From Sphingobacterium multivorum (GTDB lineage: Bacteria; Bacteroidota; Bacteroidia; Sphingobacteriales; Sphingobacteriaceae), in the NCBI RefSeq assembly GCF_900457465.1, contig NZ_UAUU01000002.1, forward strand, positions 124,001 to 188,000: 64,000 bases of DNA. The letters run 5' to 3'. The stretch's first letter is position 1; every line of letters begins with the position of its first letter. Of the stretch, positions 25,720-36,229 are shown one piece after another. Under the pieces are notes generated by a model, which worked only from the letters and a program-made list of their open reading frames with translations, was not told the DNA's origin and made no database searches. The position numbers were made by a program, and so were the translations under genes.

Positions 25720-27366
25720 TTAATTATAACCCGGATTCTGTGGGAACGGCGCCCCTGTATTGGCATCCCTGATCACCTGTGGAATAGGCCATAAGATATT
25801 GTTGTCCGTAATTTTATCCTTGATCGCATTATTATATTTTTTGACCCGCTCCACCAAAGTATTGGTACGCACCAGGGTAAATCTTCTGCTTTCTTCACCA
25901 ACTAATTCACGGATACGCTCATCGAGCAGGAAATCCATATTCATCTGAGCGCCGGTAATTTCGGACGCTCCAGCTCTTTTCCGCACTTCATTGACGGCTT
26001 GGGCAGCTTTATCCGGCATATTTTGCCCCAAATAGGCTTCAGCAAGCAACAGATAGGTTTCAGCCAAACGGAATTTCATACGATCTTTATAACTACCGGT
26101 CAAACTTAAATTTTCAGTACGTCCGTAAAAGAATTTTGTAATCGCTGGAAATAAGCTTTTTGTCGTAAACCAGGTCTGTTCGGTAATATTGGCTTTTTTA
26201 CCATATAGCGAGGTCTCATTCGCGTTGTTGTAATACCAGTTGCGTTTAATGTTATAACCTGAATTACGGATATCATTTGCTTCGAAAATACCAGCGACAT
26301 TGCCTGTAGCATTGGTACCTGTGGTGCCTACCCACCACTTCATTGGCACTAATTGTGCAATACCACGGCCGCCCAATGTGTCAGCCAAAACAAATCCTGT
26401 AATCGTCGAGTAATTTGGTATCCAAGCCCTACGCGTCCAGTCATCCGAATTGGTACCACCACCGATCGTGTTAAACTGGAACTGCAATACCCAGATACTT
26501 TCTTTATTGCCACTTTTTCTATTTTGGTTATTTTCCAGAAATAAATCGCTAAATACATCGCCTGGTTTGCTGCCATTTACGCCATATCTGTTTTTCATAA
26601 GGTTATAATACCCACTATTGATGACCGCCAATGCGGCCTTTTCTGCTTCGGCATGATTGCCCTGCAATAGGTAGATTTCGCTCAGCAAATGACTTGCGGC
26701 CCATTTGGTCAGCTTTCCTTCTTTTACGTCGTCCGGATTTGTAGGCAGGTTATCCACCGCAAACTTCAGGTCGTCTACCATGTGGCCGATGACTTCGGCC
26801 TTTGGTGTACGGGTAAAATTAAGCTGAAAATCATACAGGATAGTTTCTACATAGGGTACATCGCCATAGAGATAAACCAAGGTACGGTAAGCATATGCCC
26901 GAAAGAAGCGGGCTTCAGCCTGAAAACGTGCTTTATCTTGGGGCGTATCCCAATTGGTATTTTTTTCGGAATAAACCAGCATCAGGTTTGCCGATGAAAT
27001 GAGGTTGTAAGCCCAATTCCAGTAAGTACCCACAAACCGTTCTGAGGCAGTAAGTGTAAGGTTTGCAAAAGCCGTCAGTGAGCCATCGCTATTAATGGCA
27101 TCGGCGATATCTGTAGATACCTGTAAAGCTTCATATGGGCAGGCACCATTATGGATGAAGGCGCCACCTTCGCCATAGGTATTGTATTCTGAACGTGTGA
27201 GTGTATACAAACCAGCGCTCCCCACCTCGAAACCGTAGGTGCTGGTATAGGTATTGGATGGCGCCAGTTCGGTTTTTAGCTCTTCTTCCAGAAACTTTTT
27301 ACAGCCTCCTAAGGTGAACAATACGATAAGCCCTAAACTTGTTGTGATAATATTTTTCATTTTCAT
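25720..27366 (-). CDS. susD: SusD/RagB family nutrient-binding lipoprotein (PUL 1)
   Basis: The 548-aa product starts with a lipobox (FTLGGC-KKFLEEELKTE), the hallmark N-terminus of SusD proteins. The helical TPR-like scaffold is visible (ARFFRAYAYRTLVYLYGDVPYV, LAETYLLLAEAYLGQNMPDKA, VNEVRKRAGASE). It acts as the lid of the SusC transporter on the outer surface and captures oligosaccharides. It starts 11 bp after the SusC stop, so the pair is cotranscribed. Confidence 0.97.
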   Translation of the reverse strand: MKMKNIITTSLGLIVLFTLGGCKKFLEEELKTELAPSNTYTSTYGFEVGSAGLYTLTRSEYNTYGEGGAFIHNGACPYEALQVSTDIADAINSDGSLTAFANLTLTASERFVGTYWNWAYNLISSANLMLVYSEKNTNWDTPQDKARFQAEARFFRAYAYRTLVYLYGDVPYVETILYDFQLNFTRTPKAEVIGHMVDDLKFAVDNLPTNPDDVKEGKLTKWAASHLLSEIYLLQGNHAEAEKAALAVINSGYYNLMKNRYGVNGSKPGDVFSDLFLENNQNRKSGNKESIWVLQFQFNTIGGGTNSDDWTRRAWIPNYSTITGFVLADTLGGRGIAQLVPMKWWVGTTGTNATGNVAGIFEANDIRNSGYNIKRNWYYNNANETSLYGKKANITEQTWFTTKSLFPAITKFFYGRTENLSLTGSYKDRMKFRLAETYLLLAEAYLGQNMPDKAAQAVNEVRKRAGASEITGAQMNMDFLLDERIRELVGEESRRFTLVRTNTLVERVKKYNNAIKDKITDNNILWPIPQVIRDANTGAPFPQNPGYN

Positions 27367-27377
27367 GTCCTAATCGA

Positions 27378-30374
27378 TTAGAAGTTTACATTTAAGCCAA
27401 ACATATACGAACGTGCCGTCGGATAGGAGGCCATCCAGGTGTTGTCGTAATTGAGGACCTCTCTGATATTAGAAATCGTATTCAGATTGTTGACGCTGGC
27501 GTTTATATCAATACCATTTACACCTACCTTTTTAGCAATTTTGTGTGGCAATTTATAACCAAAGGTGATGTTCTTCACCTGTACGTAGCTCACCTTTTTA
27601 TAGTACCCGTGCCCCAATGGATTGAGATAGCCGGGTGAAACGATCGTCGCATTGGGATTCTCCGGTGTCCAATAATTAGCATCGTGGACGTAGTTGGTAA
27701 TCCCGAAAGTCCAGGCCCCTAGATTGGCCATGTGATCATCGCGCCATACATCAAAAACCCCGGTTACCAACGCAGATGCATAAAAATTTTTGTAAGAAAA
27801 CCGATTGGCTAAAGATGCTGTATAGCGTGGATTTTTAGATCCGATGACCACCCTGTCACTCGCTTCTATCTTGCCGTTACCGTCGCGGTCGTACAGCTTG
27901 GCAGCTCCGGGTGCTGCCCCATCCACAGTAATGGTTTCTCCATTTTGCCATACACCGATCATTTTATAATCGTAGAATACTCGTAATGGCTTACCAATAA
28001 ACCAGTTGTTGGCAATATCATCGATACCGTCCCCCCTCAACTCGACAATTTTGTCTCGGTTTAAGGAAAACACAGCGGTCGTATTCCATTGAAAATTTTC
28101 CCCTTTCACGTTCGTCGAGTTTAAGGTGACTTCAATACCTTTATTTTGGGTGGCGCCGATATTGTCCCAAATGCGATTATACCCGTTCATGATAGGTACG
28201 GTGCGGGTCATCAGTAAATCTTTCGTTTTAGAAAGATAGGCATCGATAGTTCCTCCCAATCTGTTATTAAATAACTGAAAGTCCAGCCCCAGGTTGGTCG
28301 AATAGGTGGTTTCCCATTTCAGATTAGGGTTGCCCACACCATCACCGGCCAAATAGGCTGTCGTAACGGCAGTACCATCATCGCCCCAGATATATTTTAC
28401 ATTGGAGTATAAGCGGTCTAAAGTGCGGTATGGTGTAATCGCCTGGTTACCGTTGGCACCATAAGAAAGGCGGATTTTCAGCATGTCCAGCCATTTGGCG
28501 TTATCTTTCAGAAAACGTTCTTCTCCGATTTGCCATGCCGCCGCCGCGACAGGGAAAAATGCATATTTATTGTTAATACCAAATACAGAGGCTCCATCTG
28601 TACGTCCTGTCAGGGTCAATAGATACTTGCCTTTGTAGGCATAATTTATCCGGCCCATGTATGACAGCATCGCAGATTCCGATAAGGAAGCGCTGTTGGA
28701 AACAAGACGGCTGGCCGAACCGATCATAAAGTATTCGGTATCATCGGTTACAAAACCTGCACCGCTCTGGGCTGTTGACCAGCTTTTCGTTTTTTGCATA
28801 CTGAATAAACCCGTCACATCAAAACGATGATCGCCGATCTGCCGCTCGTATTTGAGCAGGTTTTCCCAGGTATAATCGTTATAGTTGGAATTATTAATGG
28901 AAGCACTACCTCCGGCCTGCGTACCCTGATCCCTACCTTCAAAGGTATTGCGCCCGTAATAGGTTCCGGTAAATCCGTTCCGATAATTATAACCAAAATT
29001 TGATCGTAAGGAAAGACCCTCCACCGGCAGCAAAATATTGGCATAGCCAGAAAGAAAGAAGTTGTTATTATACCTATCCTGAATCGCATTGACGTTGCGC
29101 ATCGGATTGACGATCAATGAATACTCCATGGGTTCGGGCACATACTTCCCCGATTCGTCTTTATAGCTCCCATAAGGACTTTGTTTTATGGCATGTTCCA
29201 AATTTGGCGTAATACCACCGTCGCTTTTCCGGGTATATTGCAGGCCAACACCAGTGGTTAACCATTTATTAAAAGTCTGATCCACATTTGTGGTAATATT
29301 TAGACGGGACAACTTAGAATTGTATACCACACCTTCTTGATCCAAAGCTGCAAGGGCAGCCATATATTTTGTATTCTCTGTACCACCGGAAATGCTCAGC
29401 TGATGATCCATGGTCATGGCTTTTCGAAAGACGTAATCCTGCCAATTATTTGTAATACCTTTCGCGTAGTTGCCGCGCTCTGTTACGCTAATAATATCCC
29501 CGGCGATAGGATCTAATAGCGCTCCAGTATAGCCCTGCCTAATTCGGGCAATATCTTGTTGAAAACGGATATATTCATTTGGTCCCATCACATTGATGCG
29601 TTGCATAGGCTCGGCCATACCGATCAAACCTTTATAGTTTACCTGAGCTCTACCCAGCGCCCCCCTTTTGGTTTGTATCAGAATAACCCCATTGGCCGCA
29701 CGCGAACCGTAGATGGCCGAAGCCGAGGCATCTTTTAAGATCGAAAGGTTTTCGACGTTGTTGGGATCGATATCTGCCAGGGATCCGCTGTAGGGAATAC
29801 CATCTAAAATAATCAACGGACTATTGTTGGCCGATATCGAATTTTCACCCCGTATCAACAAGGTCTGTGATGCTCCCGGCGCAGCCTCGCCGGTCGTAAT
29901 GGAAAAACCGGCAACCTGTCCCACCAAGCGATCCATCAGGTTTGAGGTAGATACCATGCTGAGCTGCTCTTTTCCGACCACAGCCAAACCTCCTGTTAAA
30001 TCTTTCTTCTTGGCTGTACCATACCCTACGACCACAACCTGATCCAGGACATTATTTCCTGACATCTTCACATTGATGATTCCTGATGGATTGACCTCTA
30101 ATTCCTGGCTATTGAAACCGATGTAGGTAAAAAGTAGCGTAGCCGTGCGTGGCGCCAGAATGGTATAACGGCCATTTGCATCTGTCTGAACACCGGTTTT
30201 CGCTCCTTTAATCATGACCGAAACACCTTTAAGGCCTTCTCCTGCATCATTGGTGACCTGACCTTTGACATTTATTTGATCTGTTGCTTGCGAATAAGCA
30301 TAATTAGTCGCCACCACCGATAGGGTAGCACTCATTATCCAGCTCCTGAGCCAGATATGTATCTTTTGTATCAT
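27378..30374 (-). CDS. susC: SusC/RagA family TonB-linked outer membrane transporter (PUL 1)
   Basis: The 998-aa product has a signal peptide, an N-terminal carboxypeptidase-regulatory-like domain (VKGQVTNDAGEGLKGVSVMI), a TonB-box region with DQVVVVGYGTAKKKDLTGG, the plug domain with LIILDGIPYSG and SILKDASASAIYGSRAANGV, a 22-strand barrel and the terminal aromatic residue (FGLNVNF). It imports oligosaccharides using TonB energy. It is the first gene of the operon susC-susD-susE-like-DUF4832; a tandem candidate operator lies about 200 bp upstream (30569-30610). Confidence 0.97.
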   Translation of the reverse strand: MIQKIHIWLRSWIMSATLSVVATNYAYSQATDQINVKGQVTNDAGEGLKGVSVMIKGAKTGVQTDANGRYTILAPRTATLLFTYIGFNSQELEVNPSGIINVKMSGNNVLDQVVVVGYGTAKKKDLTGGLAVVGKEQLSMVSTSNLMDRLVGQVAGFSITTGEAAPGASQTLLIRGENSISANNSPLIILDGIPYSGSLADIDPNNVENLSILKDASASAIYGSRAANGVILIQTKRGALGRAQVNYKGLIGMAEPMQRINVMGPNEYIRFQQDIARIRQGYTGALLDPIAGDIISVTERGNYAKGITNNWQDYVFRKAMTMDHQLSISGGTENTKYMAALAALDQEGVVYNSKLSRLNITTNVDQTFNKWLTTGVGLQYTRKSDGGITPNLEHAIKQSPYGSYKDESGKYVPEPMEYSLIVNPMRNVNAIQDRYNNNFFLSGYANILLPVEGLSLRSNFGYNYRNGFTGTYYGRNTFEGRDQGTQAGGSASINNSNYNDYTWENLLKYERQIGDHRFDVTGLFSMQKTKSWSTAQSGAGFVTDDTEYFMIGSASRLVSNSASLSESAMLSYMGRINYAYKGKYLLTLTGRTDGASVFGINNKYAFFPVAAAAWQIGEERFLKDNAKWLDMLKIRLSYGANGNQAITPYRTLDRLYSNVKYIWGDDGTAVTTAYLAGDGVGNPNLKWETTYSTNLGLDFQLFNNRLGGTIDAYLSKTKDLLMTRTVPIMNGYNRIWDNIGATQNKGIEVTLNSTNVKGENFQWNTTAVFSLNRDKIVELRGDGIDDIANNWFIGKPLRVFYDYKMIGVWQNGETITVDGAAPGAAKLYDRDGNGKIEASDRVVIGSKNPRYTASLANRFSYKNFYASALVTGVFDVWRDDHMANLGAWTFGITNYVHDANYWTPENPNATIVSPGYLNPLGHGYYKKVSYVQVKNITFGYKLPHKIAKKVGVNGIDINASVNNLNTISNIREVLNYDNTWMASYPTARSYMFGLNVNF

Positions 30375-30568
30375 TGATTTATAATGGTTAGTTTAAAATT
30401 TACTTGCGTTCTTTACTTTCCCTTTCTCGTAAAGAATATGAGTTTAATATAGGTCAGTTCGGATTACCCTGCGTGAGCCTAATCACGTGGTCGGGAGGAA
30501 TTTTCATACACATATTTTGCTTTTTTAAAATTGGTTAAGACAAAACTATTATCATCACCAATTCGTAG

Positions 30569-30610
30569 GGTTCGTTTTTGTACAAAAATGGTTTGATTTT
30601 GTACAAAAGG
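30569..30610 (-). promoter_or_regulatory. 21-bp tandem repeat, candidate operator of the susC operon
   Basis: Two copies, 30569-30589 and 30590-30610, with period 21 bp: GGTTCGTTTTTGTACAAAAA then GGTTTGATTTTGTACAAAAG. Each contains the palindrome TTTTGTACAAAA. A 21-bp period equals two helical turns, as expected for binding of a dimeric AraC-type regulator. The first copy recurs exactly upstream of the DUF4832-GH2 operon at 43443-43463. The rest of 30375-30657 is leader DNA without a gene. Confidence 0.7.
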
Positions 30611-30657
30611 CAAAAACATGTGTTTTTCGCTGTAAAATGGAGTTTAGGAGCGCTTTA

Positions 30658-31887
30658 TTATTCGTTTTTTATACACATTAGATGATCTAGGATAACGGTA
30701 TCGCTTGGTTGCACATCGATAGCTTCACCCTGACCTTTATATATGATATCGCGGAAACTGGCCTGCGAGATACCTTTGGCTTTTATCGGTTGATGACTGA
30801 TTAAATTTCTTACAAATAAGCCCTGCACATGCTCGCCATACTCGACCACCAAACCTTGTTTTGCTAGCGGACTGATGACCATATTCTCGATAGAAACATG
30901 ACTTATACGGAGCTTACCCACAGGCATAATCCGTATGGATCGGTGTGAAATTGAATAGAAGTCCTGCCAGTTCTGGAGATAAATAGTTGAAATGTTGTCG
31001 ATTTCGCCCCGATATATCGAACCACTGACCACATTGACATTTTCTTCGCCTGCTCCCACTCCGGTATCTGTCAACCCTATATTAATAAAGTCGTCACCGC
31101 TTTTACCTTTGCAGTTCGCAATAATAATATTTTTACAGCCAAAACGTACGCCCATGCCGTCTTGATTCAAAATCTGTTTGTCTACTCCATCAACAGTGAC
31201 GGCCTGCCTTACGTTAAAAGTAATATCGCTTACCTTACCGTTTGTACAGCGTTCCAATACCAGTCCATGCCCATGATAATCCTTTAATGTAATGCCGCTA
31301 ACCTCAAATACATCAGTGTGAGCCAATATAATGGCGTGGTTCCGCCATCCACCTTTTTGGTTCTCTCGGGGCTTACCTGCATCTGTACCATAAGATTGTC
31401 CAAATCCGCTGGGATTTAAGGACAAGATTTTATTATGGTCACCGGTAGCTCTGGGATGATCAGCTCCTTCTAAAAGAACATTTCCTTTTCCGATAATCTT
31501 GATATTCTTTGTGGGTGCTATATCTTTAATTGCCAACCCTGCATTTGCCGAACGAATAAAATTATCCCGGCATTTATCCGATAGCTTAATGGTACAGTTA
31601 TTCAATTCAAGTTCAAAATCGCCCGGAAGCAAAATGGCCTGATCGATGAGCCAGACACTTTTTTTCGTTACCGCATCGTATTTAGGGATCACTACTTTCC
31701 CAGTCGACTTTTTTGCTTCATTTATGGCTTTTTGTATACGTTCTGACTGGGAACCACTTTTGTATTTATTGGGGCTGATCGAAGTCTCATCTACCTTTTG
31801 GGCGACAGCCGCTGTCAGATAAATTACGTTAAACAAGCAAAAGCAATATGTAAGCAGAAACGTTTTTCTAAAAATTGTCATTTTCAT
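30658..31887 (-). CDS. Secreted right-handed parallel beta-helix protein, GH28/pectate-lyase-like
   Basis: The 409-aa product has a signal peptide (ends near AVAQ) and the start of a pectate-lyase superfamily helix (SERIQKAINEAKKSTGKVVI). Stacked coils with I/V-x-N ladders follow (NIKIIGKGNVLLEG, VFEVSGITLKDYHGHGLVLE, NIIIANCKGKSGDDFINI). NQDG at 241-244 and GDD at 264-266 resemble two of the catalytic motifs of polygalacturonase-type GH28 enzymes; the DYHGHG motif lies in another coil and no RIK motif is seen. It may hydrolyse or lyse a uronic-acid-containing glycan, or only bind it. It lies between the regulator and susC. Confidence 0.7.
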   Translation of the reverse strand: MKMTIFRKTFLLTYCFCLFNVIYLTAAVAQKVDETSISPNKYKSGSQSERIQKAINEAKKSTGKVVIPKYDAVTKKSVWLIDQAILLPGDFELELNNCTIKLSDKCRDNFIRSANAGLAIKDIAPTKNIKIIGKGNVLLEGADHPRATGDHNKILSLNPSGFGQSYGTDAGKPRENQKGGWRNHAIILAHTDVFEVSGITLKDYHGHGLVLERCTNGKVSDITFNVRQAVTVDGVDKQILNQDGMGVRFGCKNIIIANCKGKSGDDFINIGLTDTGVGAGEENVNVVSGSIYRGEIDNISTIYLQNWQDFYSISHRSIRIMPVGKLRISHVSIENMVISPLAKQGLVVEYGEHVQGLFVRNLISHQPIKAKGISQASFRDIIYKGQGEAIDVQPSDTVILDHLMCIKNE

Positions 31888-31965
31888 GATCGTTAGGATT
31901 TCAAAAATATAGAATTGCCTTCCTCCTATCTGAAAGGGTAAATCGGTAAACTATTGGCTGTATTT

Positions 31966-34900
31966 TTATTTCTTTCCACTGGAAACCTTTTTCTTAAACT
32001 CTGAAGGGCTCAGTTCAAACTGTTTTTTGAAACAGACGCTAAAGTATTTGGCATTGTTAAACCCGGTTTGGTAAGCAACTTCAGCTATCGTCAAATCCGA
32101 TTTTTCTAACAGATAAGCACTTCTTTTCAGTCGCATATTCAAAATAAATTCTTTGATAGACATTCCCACAATATCATGTATTTTTTGATAGAGAATGGTT
32201 CTGCCTACGTTCATATCAGCCACAAAATCTTCTACGGAATAACTTGCATTGTCAATATTTTCTTCAATGACCTGAATGGCCTTAATCAGCAGTTCCTCGT
32301 CCATGGAGGTAACGGTTACATTGGAGGGATCTACCTGAATGTGTTTGCTGTATTTTTCTTTTAGTTCCCGCTGATTTCTTAGAATGGTTTCCGTCTGTTG
32401 CAACAGGTAGTCAACATGAAACGGCTTATCAATAAAGACATTAGCGCCATATTCCAATGCTTTTATTTTATGCTGGTTGTCATCTCCCGTACCCGAAATC
32501 ATAATAATAGGAATATGGCTAGTCTTAAAATTTTGTCTAAGGCTACGGCATACTTCCAAGCCATTGCGATTTGGCATGATCAAATCGGTAATAATAAGTT
32601 GCGGATAAATTTTTTCGGCTTTAATTAAACCTTCTTCGCCGTCACTTGCTGTATATACATTATATTTTTCGGCCAGACGCTGCTCCAGATAGACACGCAG
32701 CTGTTGGTCATCTTCAATGAGCAGGATATTATCTGTCTTTTTTATAGGGATCGATCTTGTTTCTGGGGCTGCAGTATCCTGCGTGATAATATCGTCGATT
32801 TCAGAAACGGTATAATCATAAACGTTAGGCTGCATATCGCCTGCCCCGGCCTGTTTTCTTAACGGTAGTGAAATGGTAAATGAAATTTTATCGGTCTTAT
32901 TGACCATCCATATTTTACCCTCCAGCACATCTACCAGTTCTTTCACAATGGCAAGTCCAAGTCCTGAACTTTCTTCAAAAGTTGGCCGATGAGAAGATAA
33001 GCGGTTGAAAGAAGTGTAAAGCGTCGCGATCTGTTCTTCAGAAAAACAATCGCCGGTATTTATAACTTCAATGGAGATGTATTCGATTTCCGTTGGATTT
33101 AACGAAGGAAACCGTTCTTTTTCTTCTGCCGTTGCACTATAGATACGTACGCCCACATACCCATTATCTGGTGTATATTTTAGGGCATTGGAAAACAGAT
33201 TAGTCAATATTTTTTCGATAACATCATAGTCAAAGGCCACATATAAATTGTCCTTGTACGCAGAAATATTGGTTTCAACACCTTTTTTATTGGCATAGAG
33301 TTCAAAAAGGCTAAATATATCCCTTACAAAATTGATAAAATCACCAACCTGCGGATTGAGTGTAATTTTTTGGCTTTCTATTTCGCGAAAGCGCAGTAAT
33401 TGGCTAATCATCCGCTGTATTCTAGATACATTTTTCTCTATTAAATCCATGTAGACCAAAGCAGTATCGTTGGCCACAATCGTATCTTTGAGTTGCTTAA
33501 GCGGTTGTAAAACCAGGGTTAGCGGTGTTTTTAAATCATGGGAGATATTGGTAAAGAAGTCGGTACGCGCCTGGTTCAGCTCTTGCATATTCTGTTCTTT
33601 TAAACGCTCGAGTGCTAATCGCTCTTTAAACACTCTTTTATTGCTGTAATATCTCATAATGAAAAAGAGCAGAGCAGAAACAAGTGCTGCATAGCAGCAA
33701 TAAGCCCACCAGGACAAGAAAAATGGTGGATCGACATGAATATATAATCGTGAAATTTGATCGCCCCATAGCCCATCATTGTTGGAAGCCTTGATTTCAA
33801 AGGTATAATCTCCGCCTGGAAGATTGAGAAACTGTACAGATTTCTGATTGGCATGACTGATTTGCCAGTCTTCACCAAGCCCCAACATCCGGTAAGCGAA
33901 CTGGTTTTTCTCTGCGGATAGATAACTATTTGCCGAAAACTTAATTTCTACATTAGACTGGCTACTGGAGAGTCTTATCTTGTCTTCTTTTCGATTGGAA
34001 AGACTACCAATGTCTTTCGTTAAAACTGATGAGCCATCCGCTGGTTTCACGAGTTTATTGTTAACCAGAAATCCTGTAAAAAACACTTTCGGTTTTTGAA
34101 GATTTTTATTGAGGTACGCCGGATCGAAAAGTAGAAATCCATTGGTACCACCAAACAGCATTTCACCCCTGGAAGTTTTGTAAGCGGCATGAATATAAAA
34201 TGAACCAATGTTATTTTCCTGATAAAATCTCGCTTTCTCAAATTTACTGGACTTCCAGTTGAAACAAAAAAGACCATCACTGGTACTTAACCAGATATTT
34301 TTCGTGGCAACATCTTCTAATATGCCAAATACCATTTTCGCCGGAAATCCGTTATTTACACTATAGTTGACATATGTCCCATCTCTTCTGAGTACATTTA
34401 CGCCTTTACCCAATGTTCCCAACCACACTTCGCCATTTGAAGTCGCTGTATAACTACACAGGTAATTTGCTGAATAGGAAGCATCTTTGAGCACGTAGTG
34501 CTTCAATACCTTTAAGGTATGGGGATTTACAACAAAAAATCCTTGATGGCTAATTAAACAGAGCTGATCTTGGTTATTCACATATAATGCTTCGACTTCG
34601 AGTTCCATTTTTTTGCCCTGCGCATTAAGGACGCTCACCATCTCTATAGAACCCAGAGGCTTCCTTCGATATAAAAATGATTTATCGGGATCTGTCATCC
34701 ACCAGGTGCCTTCCTTATCGTTTACAAAATCATAAACGGTGAGTGGTTGCTGGCTTTCCGGAGAGCGGAAATTGAAACTGCTGAAATGCTGATTGTCTAC
34801 ATCATAACTGCCAATACCGCCGTTATAGGCTGAAATCAACAGTTTTTTGCTCATTCGGTCAAATTTCAGGCGTTTAATCATATGGGGACTTGACGAACTA

Positions 34901-36030
34901 CCCTGCGATTTTTCTAGGGGGGTAAACTGATCCTTTTTTCTATTCCAGTAATTCAGGCTTCCCCCCTCGGTACCGATCCATATATTTCCCAGATGATCTT
35001 CCTGAAAACTACTGACTATGGGGTGATTGAGTCCCCCTGGGCTGGGCTTGAAGTAACGCACTCGGGAATCGTAAAGCGAGCAATAAGCTATTTTACCACC
35101 GTAAGTACCTATCCAGGCCCCTTGGTCCGGGTCTGGATAAATCGTCCATATCGAGTTATTAGGTAATGAATAGGCATCGTTCAGGTTCATCCGTAAGGCA
35201 CTGCTACTTTCAGTCGCGGGACCATAAAAAAATAATCCGGCCTGTGTAGCCACCCAGATTATGCCGGTTTGGTCCAGATAAAGTTTTTTGGTTAAAACAG
35301 ATGAATTTCCCGCTACGCTTACCGGGATCTTCTGTTTTAAGGTACCTGTCAAATCCGTTACATGGATTCCCCCTCGTTGTGTTAAAAAGTAATATAAGCC
35401 CCCATACGCAACCGCATCGTTCACCTGATTTGTCGTACTACCAAAATCCGCAAACTGGATTAAGCGTTTTTTCGTCATTTCAACTTGATACACAACAGCG
35501 CCTTGGCTTAGAAACACGTGATCTTTAGCACTCAATATATTTTGGAAAGACTTGTTTTTGGGCAATAAAAAGCTTTCTGTCAGTTTATTTTGCGGATTAT
35601 AGCGTAGTATGCTATTGTCTGACAGCATGTAAACCTGACCATCGCTATGTACACAAAGCGAACGGATCATTCCGGGAACCACGACATGAAAAGAAAACCG
35701 TTCGTAATCGAATTTTAATAAGCCTTGCCCAGAAGCTAGAAACAGATTTCCCTTTTTATCCCGAATTAAAGAACCATAACCCCATTTTTGTGCTGGTTTG
35801 ATCGCAGAGACGATATCATTTAACTGATAAAAACTGTTGCCATCGTACATGAAGAGCGCATCGGGTCCCGTGTACCAAATACGTCCTAAACTATCTTTTG
35901 CGATGCTCTGTATACCGCCATAATAGGAAGTTTCGGGCATCAAATGAAATCTATACCTCGAAAGATCGATACCGAGAGCACATTGCCCCCAAAAAATGAC
36001 GAAACAAATTATCAGACTGTATTTATTCAT
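31966..36030 (-). CDS. Hybrid two-component system regulator (HTCS 1)
   Basis: The 1354-aa product has a signal peptide, a periplasmic sensor of two beta-propellers (repeats such as GNIWIGTEGGSLNYWN, GEVWLGTLGKGVNVL), a Y_Y_Y domain (YRMLGLGEDWQ), a transmembrane helix at 774-796, a HisKA domain with His831 (FFTNISHDLKTPL), an ATPase domain, a receiver domain with Asp1149 (ITDLIMP) and an AraC-type DNA-binding domain at about 1255-1350. The ATPase G1 box reads NTGDC instead of DxGxG, a variant tolerated in some members. HTCS proteins sense oligosaccharides in the periplasm and activate the adjacent PUL. The likely targets are the operons starting at 30374 and 43274. Confidence 0.95.
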   Translation of the reverse strand: MNKYSLIICFVIFWGQCALGIDLSRYRFHLMPETSYYGGIQSIAKDSLGRIWYTGPDALFMYDGNSFYQLNDIVSAIKPAQKWGYGSLIRDKKGNLFLASGQGLLKFDYERFSFHVVVPGMIRSLCVHSDGQVYMLSDNSILRYNPQNKLTESFLLPKNKSFQNILSAKDHVFLSQGAVVYQVEMTKKRLIQFADFGSTTNQVNDAVAYGGLYYFLTQRGGIHVTDLTGTLKQKIPVSVAGNSSVLTKKLYLDQTGIIWVATQAGLFFYGPATESSSALRMNLNDAYSLPNNSIWTIYPDPDQGAWIGTYGGKIAYCSLYDSRVRYFKPSPGGLNHPIVSSFQEDHLGNIWIGTEGGSLNYWNRKKDQFTPLEKSQGSSSSPHMIKRLKFDRMSKKLLISAYNGGIGSYDVDNQHFSSFNFRSPESQQPLTVYDFVNDKEGTWWMTDPDKSFLYRRKPLGSIEMVSVLNAQGKKMELEVEALYVNNQDQLCLISHQGFFVVNPHTLKVLKHYVLKDASYSANYLCSYTATSNGEVWLGTLGKGVNVLRRDGTYVNYSVNNGFPAKMVFGILEDVATKNIWLSTSDGLFCFNWKSSKFEKARFYQENNIGSFYIHAAYKTSRGEMLFGGTNGFLLFDPAYLNKNLQKPKVFFTGFLVNNKLVKPADGSSVLTKDIGSLSNRKEDKIRLSSSQSNVEIKFSANSYLSAEKNQFAYRMLGLGEDWQISHANQKSVQFLNLPGGDYTFEIKASNNDGLWGDQISRLYIHVDPPFFLSWWAYCCYAALVSALLFFIMRYYSNKRVFKERLALERLKEQNMQELNQARTDFFTNISHDLKTPLTLVLQPLKQLKDTIVANDTALVYMDLIEKNVSRIQRMISQLLRFREIESQKITLNPQVGDFINFVRDIFSLFELYANKKGVETNISAYKDNLYVAFDYDVIEKILTNLFSNALKYTPDNGYVGVRIYSATAEEKERFPSLNPTEIEYISIEVINTGDCFSEEQIATLYTSFNRLSSHRPTFEESSGLGLAIVKELVDVLEGKIWMVNKTDKISFTISLPLRKQAGAGDMQPNVYDYTVSEIDDIITQDTAAPETRSIPIKKTDNILLIEDDQQLRVYLEQRLAEKYNVYTASDGEEGLIKAEKIYPQLIITDLIMPNRNGLEVCRSLRQNFKTSHIPIIMISGTGDDNQHKIKALEYGANVFIDKPFHVDYLLQQTETILRNQRELKEKYSKHIQVDPSNVTVTSMDEELLIKAIQVIEENIDNASYSVEDFVADMNVGRTILYQKIHDIVGMSIKEFILNMRLKRSAYLLEKSDLTIAEVAYQTGFNNAKYFSVCFKKQFELSPSEFKKKVSSGKK

Positions 36031-36229
36031 TTACCGATGCTATTAAAGCTGTTTAAATTTCAATCCAAGATTTACGCGTGCCAGTTCCAATCAAAATACC
36101 TGAAGCTAATTGTTGATCAGTGGTTCTATAAACTTCGATTATCATACTATTAGGCAAAGAGCTTCGTCGAAATTCTGGCCTTAGCTCTTTTTCAGCTGTT
36201 CAGCTCCATGCGAAGCCAACAGTACCAAT